From JAJYIW01 sp963781665 (lineage in GTDB: Bacteria > Chloroflexota > Anaerolineae > Anaerolineales > Anaerolineaceae): DNA of 64,000 nucleotides. The translations under genes and the position numbers were made by a program. The stretch spans positions 2,232,001-2,296,000 of the forward strand of contig CAWAGA010000002.1 in NCBI GenBank assembly GCA_963781665.1, read 5' to 3'. The notes under the pieces were generated by a model. It saw only the letters and a list, made by a program, of their open reading frames with translations, ran no database searches and was not told where the DNA came from. This document shows positions 15,842 through 24,005 of this stretch, piece by piece (position 1 is the first letter of the stretch; the number at the start of each line of letters is the position of its first letter).

Positions 15842-16822
15842 ATGGTGGAAAAGATGCTCTTGGATACTGACATCGGCAGCGACATTGATGGTGCCGCGTG
15901 CCTGGCGTACTTGTTGGCAAACCAAGAGTGCGATTTGCTGGGAATTACCACGGTGACCGGCCAGGCCGAACTCAGATCCCAGCTGGCAAGTGCCTTGTGC
16001 CGGGCAGCCGGTAAGGATATCCCCATTTATTCCGGTGTTGAGCAGCCTTTGTTGATCGAGCAGCGCCAGAAAACCGCTCCTCAGGCGGCTGCCTTGCTGC
16101 GTTGGCCGCATGGAGAGAATTTTCCAACGGGTGAAGCGTTGGAATTCATGCGGCGCACAATCCACGCCTACCCTGGAGAGGTAACTCTGCTGGCGATTGG
16201 CCCCCAAACCAACGTCGGCCTGTTATTGGCTGCTGATCCCCAGATCCCGGCCCTGCTAAAACGGTTGGTCATGATGGGAGGAGTTTTCACCGAGTATGCA
16301 GGACAAAATTTATCTTGCCTTCCCGCAAGCCAAGATTTATCTCATCCCCCAGCCAGACAGGACTTGCCAGATGCAATCGCTACTCCTGGGACAAGCAAAA
16401 TCGAGCGGCTGGAATGGAACATCATGCTCGATCCTCACGCTGCAGCCATCGTTTACCACAGCCTGATCGGCGTTCACCGTTCGGTAGGGCTGGACGTGAC
16501 GCTGCAGGTAACCTTGCCGGCTGATGAAGTAAGGCGCCGTTTCGAATCTCCACTGCTGCGGCCTGTGCTCGATTTCGCTGAAGTCTGGTTCCGGGATCAG
16601 GATAAAATTACCTTTCACGACCCGCTGGCCGCTGCCACGATTTTTGCTGAAAATATCTGCGTCTTTGAACGAGGGCGGATTGAGGTTGACTTGAATCCGG
16701 GCCAATCCCTTGGGAAAACCTGCTTCACACCCGACCCTGCTGGCCGACACCAGGTGGCCCTGGAAGTTGACCCGCACGCGTTCTTCGCAGAATATTTTGG
16801 AAAACTGGGCGTAAATAATTGA
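15842..16822 (+). CDS. Nucleoside hydrolase family protein, altered Ca site
   Basis: A 326-residue protein of the inosine-uridine nucleoside hydrolase family, which cleaves nucleosides to base and ribose. The N-terminal signature reads DTDIGSDIDGA (residues 8-18), where the family norm is a double Asp before Ala; here the second Asp, a calcium ligand in characterised enzymes, is Gly17. Other family features remain: LLAIGPQTNVG, MMGGVF, EWNIMLDP and FHDPLAAA near the end. A three-unit nine-residue repeat is inserted at residues 155-181. The start is the ATG at 15842, eight bases after GAGAGG; an upstream in-frame ATG at 15809 is possible. It is followed after 20 bases by a URO-D family gene, suggesting an operon. 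Activity cannot be assumed. Confidence 0.8.
   Translation: MVEKMLLDTDIGSDIDGAACLAYLLANQECDLLGITTVTGQAELRSQLASALCRAAGKDIPIYSGVEQPLLIEQRQKTAPQAAALLRWPHGENFPTGEALEFMRRTIHAYPGEVTLLAIGPQTNVGLLLAADPQIPALLKRLVMMGGVFTEYAGQNLSCLPASQDLSHPPARQDLPDAIATPGTSKIERLEWNIMLDPHAAAIVYHSLIGVHRSVGLDVTLQVTLPADEVRRRFESPLLRPVLDFAEVWFRDQDKITFHDPLAAATIFAENICVFERGRIEVDLNPGQSLGKTCFTPDPAGRHQVALEVDPHAFFAEYFGKLGVNN
16304..16384 (+). repeat. Three in-frame 27-base tandem repeats inside the nucleoside hydrolase
   Basis: Three consecutive 27-base units start at 16304, 16331 and 16358 and encode QNLSCLPAS, QDLSHPPAR and QDLPDAIAT. The first two units share CAA-ATTTATCT with one mismatch in 12 bases; the third is more diverged. 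They lengthen the loop between MMGGVF and EWNIMLDP. Confidence 0.7.
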
Positions 16823-16845
16823 TCTTTTTATATGAGGACTAAATG

Positions 16846-17806
16846 ATGAACAAACGCGATAATCTTATTAAACCTACTGGACTCCAAACAAAAGCTGCCC
16901 TATACTCCGGCAGCATTTTTTCTGCACTTTGGTGAAGGTTACCAGCGCGGACAGGCTGCTATCGATCGCCACCTGGAATATTTCCACCATACTGGCATGG
17001 ATATGGTTAAGATCCAATACGAACATCCCTTTCCTCCAGCGCCGGAGATCGACCACCCTGAGGACTGGGCCAAGATGCCATTCCACAAACTAGATTTCTA
17101 TGCCGAACCACTCCAGGTGGTCAAAGGACTGGTCGCGGCAGCTAAATCCGAGGCTTTGGTGATCTTGACCTTGTATTCACCCTTCATGTTTGCCCGCCAG
17201 GCGGTCGAAGCCGTTGCCCACCAACCGGATGCTAACGGCAAAGTGGTCGAGCACATCCGCCAGGACCCTGAACAGGTCAAACGAGGCATGGAGATTGTCA
17301 CTGAAAGCCTGCGCCTGTTCGTTAAAGAATGTATCCGGCTGGGCGTTGACGGCTTCTACACCTCAACTCAGGGAGGCGAAGAAGGGCGTCTGGACGATGC
17401 CCGCCTCTTCGACGCTTGCATCCGGCCGTATGATCTGGCTTTGATGACTGAAGCCAACCAGGGCACACTCCTAAACATCCTGCACGTGTGCGATTACCAC
17501 CTGCCATATGCCAGCCTGGAACCTTTCAAGGACTATCCCGGACAGGTGGTCAGCGCCGGGTTGCAGCTGGCCCACAGCCGGACCACTCCCAAGGAGATTT
17601 CAAAATTATTCGGACGGCCTTTCATGGGAGGGATGGAGCGTCTGGGGACCATCGCTAATGGCAGTGATGCCGAAGTAAGGCAAGCAGCCAGAGAAGTCCT
17701 GCAAAATGCGCCAGAGCGCTTTATCCTGGGTGCCGATTGCACTGTCCCCGCCGATACGAGCTGGGATAATCTGAGAACCGCGATCGCGGAAGCGCACAGT
17801 TTGTAA
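16846..17806 (+). CDS. URO-D family protein, interrupted by a one-base frameshift
   Basis: A protein of about 319 residues of the uroporphyrinogen decarboxylase superfamily if one base is ignored. Translation begins at ATG 16843/16846 after GAGGA and reads MNKRDNLIK, then runs to a stop; the next frame continues exactly where needed (LLDSKQKLPYTPAAFFLHFG) to the end at 17806. One extra C at 16873-16874 explains this. Family members include haem-pathway decarboxylase and corrinoid methyltransferases; no haem genes are adjacent, so a methyltransferase-like or unknown role is more likely. Without correction only a fragment from ATG 16997 (269 residues) would be made. It follows the nucleoside hydrolase gene closely. 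Confidence 0.75.
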
Positions 17807-17810
17807 CCCT

Positions 17811-18031
17811 CTTTTGTAGGGCAAGCTTCAGCTTGTCCAAGGCAAACCTGGCAACACATCGTCCGCTTTGTAGGATAAGCTTTAGCTTGTCCAGACAGTT
17901 CCCTCCGGATATTGCACATTCTTTAGCCTGTCCGGTCACTGTTAGCCGACTATTGCGCAATCTCTAGCTTGTCCAGACACTGCCCGCTGTATCTCGCGCC
18001 ATCTTCAGCCTGTTCCGATTCAACCTGCTCG
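17811..18031 (+). repeat. Degenerate 41-base repeat array with palindromic core
   Basis: This fills most of the 374-base gene-free stretch between the URO-D gene and azlC. About five units start near 17811, 17866, 17908, 17949 and 17990; the last four are spaced 41-42 bases apart. The shared core resembles GGATAAGCTTTAGCTTGTCC, an imperfect palindrome, followed by a variable part. Unit similarity falls from left to right. No ORF is supported here, and the spacers are not unique enough in length for CRISPR. Confidence 0.7.
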
Positions 18032-18180
18032 CCATTCTTGTTGACTGCCCCACATTCTGCCGGGATAGAATCCTACGTTTGGTTTTCCCGGTCTTTTTGT
18101 GCTAAAATTTCTGACTTCAATCAAAACCTCTTCGTAACTGGCTTTTGGCCCGGTGGTACGGAGCAGCTTCTCTTAACCTG

Positions 18181-18876
18181 ATGGCTTACAATTCCTTTCT
18201 TCGCGGTTCCTCACGCGCCATCCCCATCGCTCTGGGTTATGTGCCTATCGGCTTCGCTTTCGGAGTCCTGGCGCAGAAGACCGGCATCTCAGCTGCCAAT
18301 ACCTTGCTGCTTTCGCTGGCGGTCTACGCCGGCTCGGCCCAATTGATTGCGGTCGGTTTAGTCGCTGCCGGAGCTTCCGGTTGGTCAATCGTTCTGACCA
18401 CGCTGGTAGTGAACCTGCGCCACATTCTGTTTTCGGCGGCGCTTTCGCCTTACTTGAAAGGGTGGCGAAAGGGCGAGATCGCTGCATTTGCCTTCGAGCT
18501 GACCGACGAATTGTTTGCGCTCCACGCCGGTCATTTTCCCCAAGGCCCGCCAGATAAAATCGAAACCTTTGCCTTGAATTTTTCAGCCCAGCTCTCCTGG
18601 GTGCTGGGAACCTGGCTGGGTTTTGCTGCCGGCCAAATCATCAACGATGTGCGCCCCTATGCCCTGGATTACGCCTTGCCGGTCATGTTCGTCGCTTTGC
18701 TGGTGGTGCAGATCAAGGACAAAGTGCAGGTAGGTGTGGCCTTGCTGGCTGGAGGGCTTTCGGTGCTGCTTTTTCTTTCGGGTATGGACCAGTGGAATGT
18801 GATTGCTGCGACCCTGGTCGCAGCGACGTTGGGTGTGGTGGTGGAAACGTGGACCAAAAAACCCTCTTCATCGTAA
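18181..18876 (+). CDS. azlC: AzlC-family branched-chain amino acid exporter, large subunit
   Basis: A 231-residue membrane protein with the AzlC pattern: ALGYVPIGFAFGVLA near the start, SLAVYAGSAQL, and VVNLRHILFSAALSPYL in the middle, followed by further hydrophobic helices. Together with AzlD it exports branched-chain amino acids and analogues. The ATG at 18181 is preferred over the upstream TTG at 18145, whose extra 12 residues are not membrane-like. It overlaps azlD by 28 bases. Confidence 0.9.
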   Translation: MAYNSFLRGSSRAIPIALGYVPIGFAFGVLAQKTGISAANTLLLSLAVYAGSAQLIAVGLVAAGASGWSIVLTTLVVNLRHILFSAALSPYLKGWRKGEIAAFAFELTDELFALHAGHFPQGPPDKIETFALNFSAQLSWVLGTWLGFAAGQIINDVRPYALDYALPVMFVALLVVQIKDKVQVGVALLAGGLSVLLFLSGMDQWNVIAATLVAATLGVVVETWTKKPSSS

Positions 18877-19178
18877 TTACAGGTATGGCCCTGGTGACGT
18901 ACGGGCCGCGCTTGCTGCCGGCCTGGTTCCTTTCCTCACGGGCCCTACCCGACCTGGCCGAACGCTGGCTGCGTCTGGTGCCTGTCGCCGTATTGGCGGC
19001 CCTGCTTTTACCAGAGCTGCTGGTACAAAACGGCCAGCTCAATTCCCGCCCAGACAATCTCTTCTTACTGGCTTCTATTCCAGCCGCCCTGGTCGCCTGG
19101 CGCACCCGTTCGTTAGTCGGCGCTGTTCTTACCGGCATGATCCTGGTGGCTGCTGGCAGGTATCTTCTTGGGTTATGA
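18849..19178 (+). CDS. azlD: AzlD-family branched-chain amino acid exporter, small subunit
   Basis: A 109-residue, four-helix membrane protein with the AzlD-typical GMALVTYGPRLLP and ALLLPELL stretches. It partners AzlC in export. The start is taken as GTG at 18849, preceded by GGTGG and giving the sequence VDQKTLFIVITG; the overlap with azlC indicates translational coupling. Confidence 0.85.
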   Translation: MDQKTLFIVITGMALVTYGPRLLPAWFLSSRALPDLAERWLRLVPVAVLAALLLPELLVQNGQLNSRPDNLFLLASIPAALVAWRTRSLVGAVLTGMILVAAGRYLLGL

Positions 19179-19229
19179 CTGATAGGTAACTGGCGGCTCA
19201 AAGCAGATAAGATATTACATAAAAACACT

Positions 19230-19261
19230 GGTCCCCTTGCAACATTAAATGCAAGGGGACC
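19230..19261. terminator. Bidirectional terminator between azlD and the sugar-binding protein
   Basis: Perfect 12-bp arms (GGTCCCCTTGCA at 19230-19241 and TGCAAGGGGACC at 19250-19261) enclose an eight-base AT-rich loop. It lies between two convergent genes. A moderately T-rich stretch follows on the plus strand. Confidence 0.8.
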
Positions 19262-19306
19262 ATTCGATTTTAGCTTAGAGCTATGATCTTAGGCGCGATC
19301 GGCGTC

Positions 19307-20686
19307 TTACTGACCCGCGATTGCCTGGTTAGCTTTGTCAGCGGCGGTTGTCAGTGCCTCCTGTGGGGTGGAGGTGTTGTTAGCGACTGCGGTCAAAGCG
19401 TCGGCAATGAAGCCGCGGATCGGGTTCCAGGCTGCGATGGTGGGCTCGGTCATACCGTACTGCAGCCAATCAAAGGCCTCGCCATAGAGCGGGTTCGATT
19501 GGATGAAAGTGGCGAGGGCGGCCTTGGTCGACTGGCGTGCCGGGAAGTAGTTGGTAGCCTGAGCCCATTGGGCGTTGGCATCGGTACCCATCAACCACTT
19601 GACGAAGGTGAAGGCGGCCTGTTCTTTAGTAGTGTCGGTCTTGAAGATCGCCACGCTCGGGCCATAAAGGTCTACAACCGGGTTAGCGGTTGAATGCGGT
19701 CCGGGAGCAATACCCCATTTCTTGACCGCACCGGCCTGGTCGATGGCGGTCTTGTAGTAAGGCAGACCAGCGGTCGATCCGAAGGCGAAGGCGATCTTGC
19801 CCAGGGAGAAGTCGGTTTGATCCTGGTAAGCTTTGGCTATGACGATGGCGTAATTCTTCTGGAAGAGTTCCTGCAGAAAGGTCAGGGTATCCAGGCCGGC
19901 CTGTGAATCGAAGGCGACCTTGGTACCATCCGAGTTGAGCAGTTGGCCGCCGCGGCTCCAGATCCAGTTGGCGAAGCGCGAGGCGTCGGTGTTCATCTCG
20001 TAGCAGTAGGTGTCAGGCGGTTTGCTGACGGCTGCACAGACGTTCATGAAATCATCCCAGGTGGCTGGTGGCTGGTCGAAACCGGCAGCTTTGAGCATGT
20101 CAGCGTTATAGTACATCACTTCCATACTGCGCATAAATGCCAGGCTGTAGACCTGGTTGTTGGCCTGGGGGTAGTGGTCGATGAATGATGGGTAGATATC
20201 CTGCATGTCAGCCGATGAGAAGCCAATCGTTGGATCACTCATCATGCTGTCCAGCGGAACGACAGCATCGTTGGCGATATAGTTCGAGACGTCATTCTGG
20301 TAGGCGATGGTTAGATCGGGAGGAGTGCCCGCTGCGATGGCCGCGGTGACTTTGTTGTATAGGTCAGAATAGGTACCCTGATAGGTGGCGGTCACGAAGA
20401 TATCGGGATGAGTCGAATTGAATTCATTGACCAGGGTATTCAGTAATGCACCCTGGAAACCACTTTGTCCATGCCAGAACTGAATCATGGTGGCATTCGC
20501 CGCCGGTGTGATGGTTGGCTCGGGTGTGTCGGTCGGAGCCAGGGTAGCCGTTGCGTTGGTTACTGCTGCACTGGTTGCCGTGGGCGCCATCACCGTTTCA
20601 GTTGGGGCGGTAGTGGCGGCTGGCGCACAGGCCGTAAGGGTCAGCGCCAAAACAAATAACAGGGTAAAGAACGTTCTTTTCATCAT
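19307..20686 (-). CDS. Sugar ABC transporter substrate-binding lipoprotein (family 1)
   Basis: A 459-residue binding protein with a lipoprotein signal (TLTAC, Cys20), a Thr/Ala/Pro-rich linker to about residue 65, and a family-1 extracellular solute-binding fold: IQFWHGQSGFQG, NSTHPDIFVTATYQGTY, TPPDLTIAYQNDV and the later AFTFVKWLMGTDANAQW. Proteins of this class (UgpB/MalE-like) capture oligosaccharides or glycerophosphodiesters outside the membrane. It lies downstream of two matching permease genes, separated from them by a 172-base gap with a long inverted repeat, which may allow more binding protein than permease to be made. The downstream rhamnosidase hints at a rhamnose-containing substrate. 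Confidence 0.9.
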   Translation of the reverse strand: MMKRTFFTLLFVLALTLTACAPAATTAPTETVMAPTATSAAVTNATATLAPTDTPEPTITPAANATMIQFWHGQSGFQGALLNTLVNEFNSTHPDIFVTATYQGTYSDLYNKVTAAIAAGTPPDLTIAYQNDVSNYIANDAVVPLDSMMSDPTIGFSSADMQDIYPSFIDHYPQANNQVYSLAFMRSMEVMYYNADMLKAAGFDQPPATWDDFMNVCAAVSKPPDTYCYEMNTDASRFANWIWSRGGQLLNSDGTKVAFDSQAGLDTLTFLQELFQKNYAIVIAKAYQDQTDFSLGKIAFAFGSTAGLPYYKTAIDQAGAVKKWGIAPGPHSTANPVVDLYGPSVAIFKTDTTKEQAAFTFVKWLMGTDANAQWAQATNYFPARQSTKAALATFIQSNPLYGEAFDWLQYGMTEPTIAAWNPIRGFIADALTAVANNTSTPQEALTTAADKANQAIAGQ

Positions 20687-20716
20687 GTAAATCCTCCTAT
20701 ATAGTAAAAGGTAAAA

Positions 20717-20818
20717 TGGGTATCAGGCAATCAGGAATTGGGTGACCAGAGAACCAGAAATGCCGTTTCCTGTCGACCTTTTTGACTGGTTGCCTAATTA
20801 CCAATTTCCTGATACCCA
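20717..20818 (-). repeat. Inverted repeat between permease and binding-protein genes
   Basis: Perfect 11-base arms (TGGGTATCAGG at 20717-20727 and its complement at 20808-20818) continue inward as an imperfect stem of about 31 bases per arm. It sits inside the transporter operon, upstream of the binding-protein gene. Such structures can stabilise or trim the downstream message; that role is inferred. Confidence 0.65.
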
Positions 20819-20858
20819 ATAGACAAATTCCCGATCTAATATAATTTTCTACCTTCCA

Positions 20859-21713
20859 TTACCCGCGAATTCCCACCCTGGCAATGCCTTCAACAAACCA
20901 GCGTTGCAAGAGCAGGTAAACCAGAATGACCGGTATGATGCTGATTGTAACGGCTGCTAGCAGGTACTGCACCTGAGTACCGGCGTCTGTGATAAATGAA
21001 GTGATCCCTACCTGGAGTGGGCGCATCAAGGGGTTGTTGGTGACCAGCAGCGGCCACATCAATGAGTTCCAGCTTCCCAGGAAGCTGAACAGTGCACTTG
21101 TGACCAGTGCCGGCTGCGAAAGCGGGATGACAATGGTCCACAAGAAGCGCAAGTGATTGCAGCCGTCGATGACCGCGGCATCATGCAGCTCGTCTGGGAT
21201 GGCCTTGAAAAACTGGCGCAGCAGGAAGATGCTGAAAGCGCTGGCGCTCCATGGAATGATCAGAGCCTCGTATTTGTTGATCCAGTGCAAGTCGCGCATC
21301 ATGATGAAGTTGGGGATAAGGATCACTTCAAAAGGGACCATCATGGTCGAGAGCAAGATGAAGAAAAGCACATCTCGCCCAGGAAAGCGCATACGTGCGA
21401 AGGCATATCCGGCCAGGGTAGACGTGATCAACACGCCCAGGACTGTGGCAGTGGCCATGAAGAGGGTATTGGCAAAATAACGCGGGAATATCCCCACCTC
21501 ATTCCAGGCAGCAATGTAGTTGGAGAAGAGCCATTGGGTCGGGAAAAAGTTCAGCGCAGCTGAGGCTTCGATGTAGCTTTTCAACGATGTCATGACCATC
21601 CAAACGAACGGGAAGAGGGCGAAGATGGCTCCTGCCAGCAGCACCACGTGCAGCCCGATCCGTTTCAAGGTGTTTGGCAGTCTTTCCAAATGGAGTGTAT
21701 TCATCCGGTCCAT
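20859..21713 (-). CDS. Sugar ABC transporter permease (MalG/UgpE type)
   Basis: A 284-residue inner-membrane permease with about six helices. The cytoplasmic EAA loop that contacts the ATPase is visible as DELHDAAVIDGCNHLRFLWTI followed by PLSQPAL. It pairs with the permease upstream, five bases away. Typical length for this class. Confidence 0.93.
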   Translation of the reverse strand: MDRMNTLHLERLPNTLKRIGLHVVLLAGAIFALFPFVWMVMTSLKSYIEASAALNFFPTQWLFSNYIAAWNEVGIFPRYFANTLFMATATVLGVLITSTLAGYAFARMRFPGRDVLFFILLSTMMVPFEVILIPNFIMMRDLHWINKYEALIIPWSASAFSIFLLRQFFKAIPDELHDAAVIDGCNHLRFLWTIVIPLSQPALVTSALFSFLGSWNSLMWPLLVTNNPLMRPLQVGITSFITDAGTQVQYLLAAVTISIIPVILVYLLLQRWFVEGIARVGIRG

Positions 21714-21717
21714 GCTC

Positions 21718-22734
21718 TCACCAACTTTCCGTCCGCCGCCCGACGAAGCGGAAGTTTACCAGGGTTAGGACCAGAATGATTATCGAGAGTAAAACCGCAA
21801 TTGTGGAAGCATAGCCAAAATTTGAGAAGCTGTAGAGCTGTTTGAACATAAAAACTGTGAGGGTATTGGTGGTGCCTAGAGGTCCCCCCAGGGTTTGAGC
21901 TGCAGCCGTGTTCATAGCGAAGATCTGGTTGAAGGATTGGAGCGAACCAATGATCGAAATGACCAGGACGAAGAAAGTGGTGGGGGCCAGTAATGGCAGT
22001 GTGACAAAGCGGAATAACTGGATAGCGTTAGCGCCATCTATGCGGGCTGCTTCGTAGAGCTCGCCGGGAATGTTGGTAAGGCCGGCCAGGAAGATGACCA
22101 CGTCGTAGCCAATCGACTGCCAGATGGTAAAGATGGCGATAGCAACCAATGCGATGCTCGGGCCAGGCAGCCAGGAAGGCACGGCGATATGGTACTGCTT
22201 GCCGAGTGTTTGGAAAATACCGCCCGGTTCGATCAACCAGCGCAGGGGCTGGATTCCTAATGTCTTCAGCAGCAGGTTTGCCAGGCCGCTGCTTGGGTCG
22301 AAAACCCAGGCCCAAACGATGGATGAGCCTACCGTAGAAATAACGTAAGGTAAGAAGTAAATCACCCGGTAAACAGATTGGCCGCGCACCCGCTGGTAGA
22401 GTAAATAGGCGAGGGCCAATCCCAGGATCATCGTCACCGAAATGGTCATAAACGAAAATGTGAAGGTTGTCCCCAACGAGGACCAGAACTCATTGCTCGA
22501 CAGGGCCCGGGCATAATTTTGCAGCCCAACGAAAGTGAATTTGGTGATTGGGCCTTTGTTCAGGCTGATATCGATGGCATAAAAGACCGGGAAGATGTGG
22601 AAAGCCCCCAGGATGATAAAAGCCGGAAGGATAAAGAGATAAGCCGTCCAATCGATTCGTCGCCAGGAGAAAGGACGCCTGGTGGAAACCGACATTGATT
22701 GGGAATCATTCAGCGGACCAACTGTCTCTGCCAT
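21718..22734 (-). CDS. Sugar ABC transporter permease (MalF/UgpA type)
   Basis: A 338-residue permease with a cytoplasmic N-terminal tail of about 30 residues and six helices. The EAA loop is present as GELYEAARIDGANAIQLFRFV followed by PLLAPTTFF. It is the first gene of the importer operon on this strand. No ATP-binding subunit is encoded nearby, so a shared MsmX/UgpC-type ATPase elsewhere in the genome must energise the transporter. Confidence 0.93.
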   Translation of the reverse strand: MAETVGPLNDSQSMSVSTRRPFSWRRIDWTAYLFILPAFIILGAFHIFPVFYAIDISLNKGPITKFTFVGLQNYARALSSNEFWSSLGTTFTFSFMTISVTMILGLALAYLLYQRVRGQSVYRVIYFLPYVISTVGSSIVWAWVFDPSSGLANLLLKTLGIQPLRWLIEPGGIFQTLGKQYHIAVPSWLPGPSIALVAIAIFTIWQSIGYDVVIFLAGLTNIPGELYEAARIDGANAIQLFRFVTLPLLAPTTFFVLVISIIGSLQSFNQIFAMNTAAAQTLGGPLGTTNTLTVFMFKQLYSFSNFGYASTIAVLLSIIILVLTLVNFRFVGRRTESW

Positions 22735-22825
22735 GAGTTATTGCTATCCATTATACCCACTTGAATAGACCATTACTTTATCATTATATTAATTGAGGGT
22801 TAAGAGACGTTAATTTTTTAAAAGA

Positions 22826-23338
22826 TCACCAGCGTTCGTAACGGACCAATTCAGCAAGTGGTTTGCGCACCTTGGGGCAAGGGGTGTCGGCCGGGTAGCC
22901 AAGCGGTGTCAGGGCGATCGGGTCCACTTCGACAGGCAGTTCCAATACCTTGCGGGCGTTAACCGCGTTGAAGGCTCCGATCCAGCAAGTACCCAGGTCA
23001 AGGCTGGCAGCGGCAAGGGTAAGGTGGTCGAAAGCGATTGCTGCGTCGACGATCGTGTAATTGACCCCGTCGGAGCTGCGGGTCCAACCTTGAGTGGGGG
23101 CTGCACAGATGCAGATAATGAGCGGAGCCTGGACGAACCAGGGGCGGTGGTAGATTGTGGCTAATTCGGCTTCCCGCCCGGCTGTATGGACGATCAACAA
23201 TTGGAAAGGCTGGCGATTGGCTGCGGTTGGGGCAAGCCGGGCGGCTTCGAGTACCTGTTCGAGTTTGTCATCTTCGACTGGGTCTGGCCGGTATGCGCGA
23301 ACACTGTATCGCTGCCGGGCAAGTTGTAAGAAATCCAT
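22826..23338 (-). CDS. Nitroreductase-family flavoprotein
   Basis: A 170-residue FMN-dependent oxidoreductase. The N-terminal flavin-phosphate motif RYSVRAYRPDPV and the region LAPTAANRQPFQ are typical, as are DLGTCWIGAF and the closing GYPADTP. It probably reduces nitro, quinone or related compounds using NAD(P)H. It stands alone: the importer operon lies 90 bases downstream and a long gene-free stretch lies upstream. The substrate cannot be read from sequence. Confidence 0.88.
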   Translation of the reverse strand: MDFLQLARQRYSVRAYRPDPVEDDKLEQVLEAARLAPTAANRQPFQLLIVHTAGREAELATIYHRPWFVQAPLIICICAAPTQGWTRSSDGVNYTIVDAAIAFDHLTLAAASLDLGTCWIGAFNAVNARKVLELPVEVDPIALTPLGYPADTPCPKVRKPLAELVRYERW

Positions 23339-23599
23339 GGTGTGCCTCCTGGGTTATGGCGGGTATTGGCCATTCAGATTCCAGGTAACCGGGAGCCGGT
23401 TTACTTGTGGCCCATCCGCCCCACTTCTTGATAGAAGAAAGCTGATACATAGTATCATACCAGGAATAAAGGATCGAAATCTGAAATTTAAAAATAAAGT
23501 TAGGAAAATCGCATTTAACCAAAGGAATCCCAATAAGTCCAAACGGCATTCACTGTAAAAGTGTATAGAATAATATCAGATAACGGTAGACGGACAACA

Positions 23600-23747
23600 G
23601 GGAGGGTGCTCTATAAAAGGGCGGTGCGATCCCTAAAAGTTACAGGTAATTTTCGAAGATTTACAGGAGGCGGGCACTTATGGGGTTTATAGTGGGGCCA
23701 GGCCTTCTAAGGACCAGTAAGGGACTGGTTGTTTGGAGCACCCTCCC
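23600..23747 (+). ncRNA. Candidate structured RNA, long closing stem
   Basis: Part of the 667-base gene-free stretch 23339-24005. A perfect 12-bp stem (GGGAGGGTGCTC at 23600-23611 with its complement at 23736-23747) encloses 124 bases that contain further pairable arms: CTATAAA at 23611 with TTTATAG at 23686, CCAG/CTGG near 23713-23728 and GGCCTT/AAGG near 23700-23712. I compared it by eye with SRP RNA, RNase P RNA, tmRNA, 6S RNA and common riboswitch cores and found no match. The strand is inferred from the plus-strand terminator at 23935. It could instead be a mobile-element remnant. Confidence 0.35.
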
Positions 23748-23809
23748 CGCTCCAAAAAATGTGAGATAGGTTGGCAAAATAGGAATTGGGAAACGTCAAC
23801 CGCAAAACG

Positions 23810-23881
23810 AGACCCCCGGCAGGTCGCAAGCGCCTTATGAAGGTGGGAAGTTGGCTGCTTGACCCTTACGCCAGGGGGTCT
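23810..23881 (+). ncRNA. Second candidate structured RNA element, 72 bases
   Basis: An eight-base closing stem (AGACCCCC at 23810-23817, GGGGGTCT at 23874-23881) extended by GGC/GCC encloses a further stem GGTC-GC-AAG / CTT-GACC and a small hairpin CCTT-ATG-AAGG. The size is tRNA-like, but there is no T-loop or anticodon arm, so it is not a tRNA. It may belong to the same transcript as the fold at 23600-23747; between them GGTTG/CAACC (near 23769-23801) can form another stem. Confidence 0.3.
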
Positions 23882-23934
23882 GGTATTTAATTCGAAAATC
23901 CAGGCATCAAGAATTGAAGTTTGTAGGATTGAAT

Positions 23935-23973
23935 GGGGCTCAGAGGACCAGATTCTCTGAGCCCCATTATTTT
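23935..23973 (+). terminator. Terminator for a plus-strand transcript without a known gene
   Basis: Perfect 11-bp arms (GGGGCTCAGAG at 23935-23945, complement at 23955-23965) with a nine-base loop, followed by ATTATTTT. The T-rich side is on the plus strand, whereas both flanking genes are on the minus strand, so it points to an unannotated plus-strand RNA ending here. It could also end the rhamnosidase message from the other side, but that side has no T-run. Confidence 0.6.
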
Positions 23974-24005
23974 ACCTGCCATCGCCTTGCCCCAAACCCA
24001 CCATC

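Noticed and set aside
17811..18031. Possible CRISPR array
   Set aside because: The units are degenerate, the cores are not identical, the intervening parts are too short and similar, and no cas gene is nearby.
23810..23881. Possible tRNA
   Set aside because: The length and acceptor-like stem fit, but no T-loop sequence, anticodon arm or CCA-side features are present.
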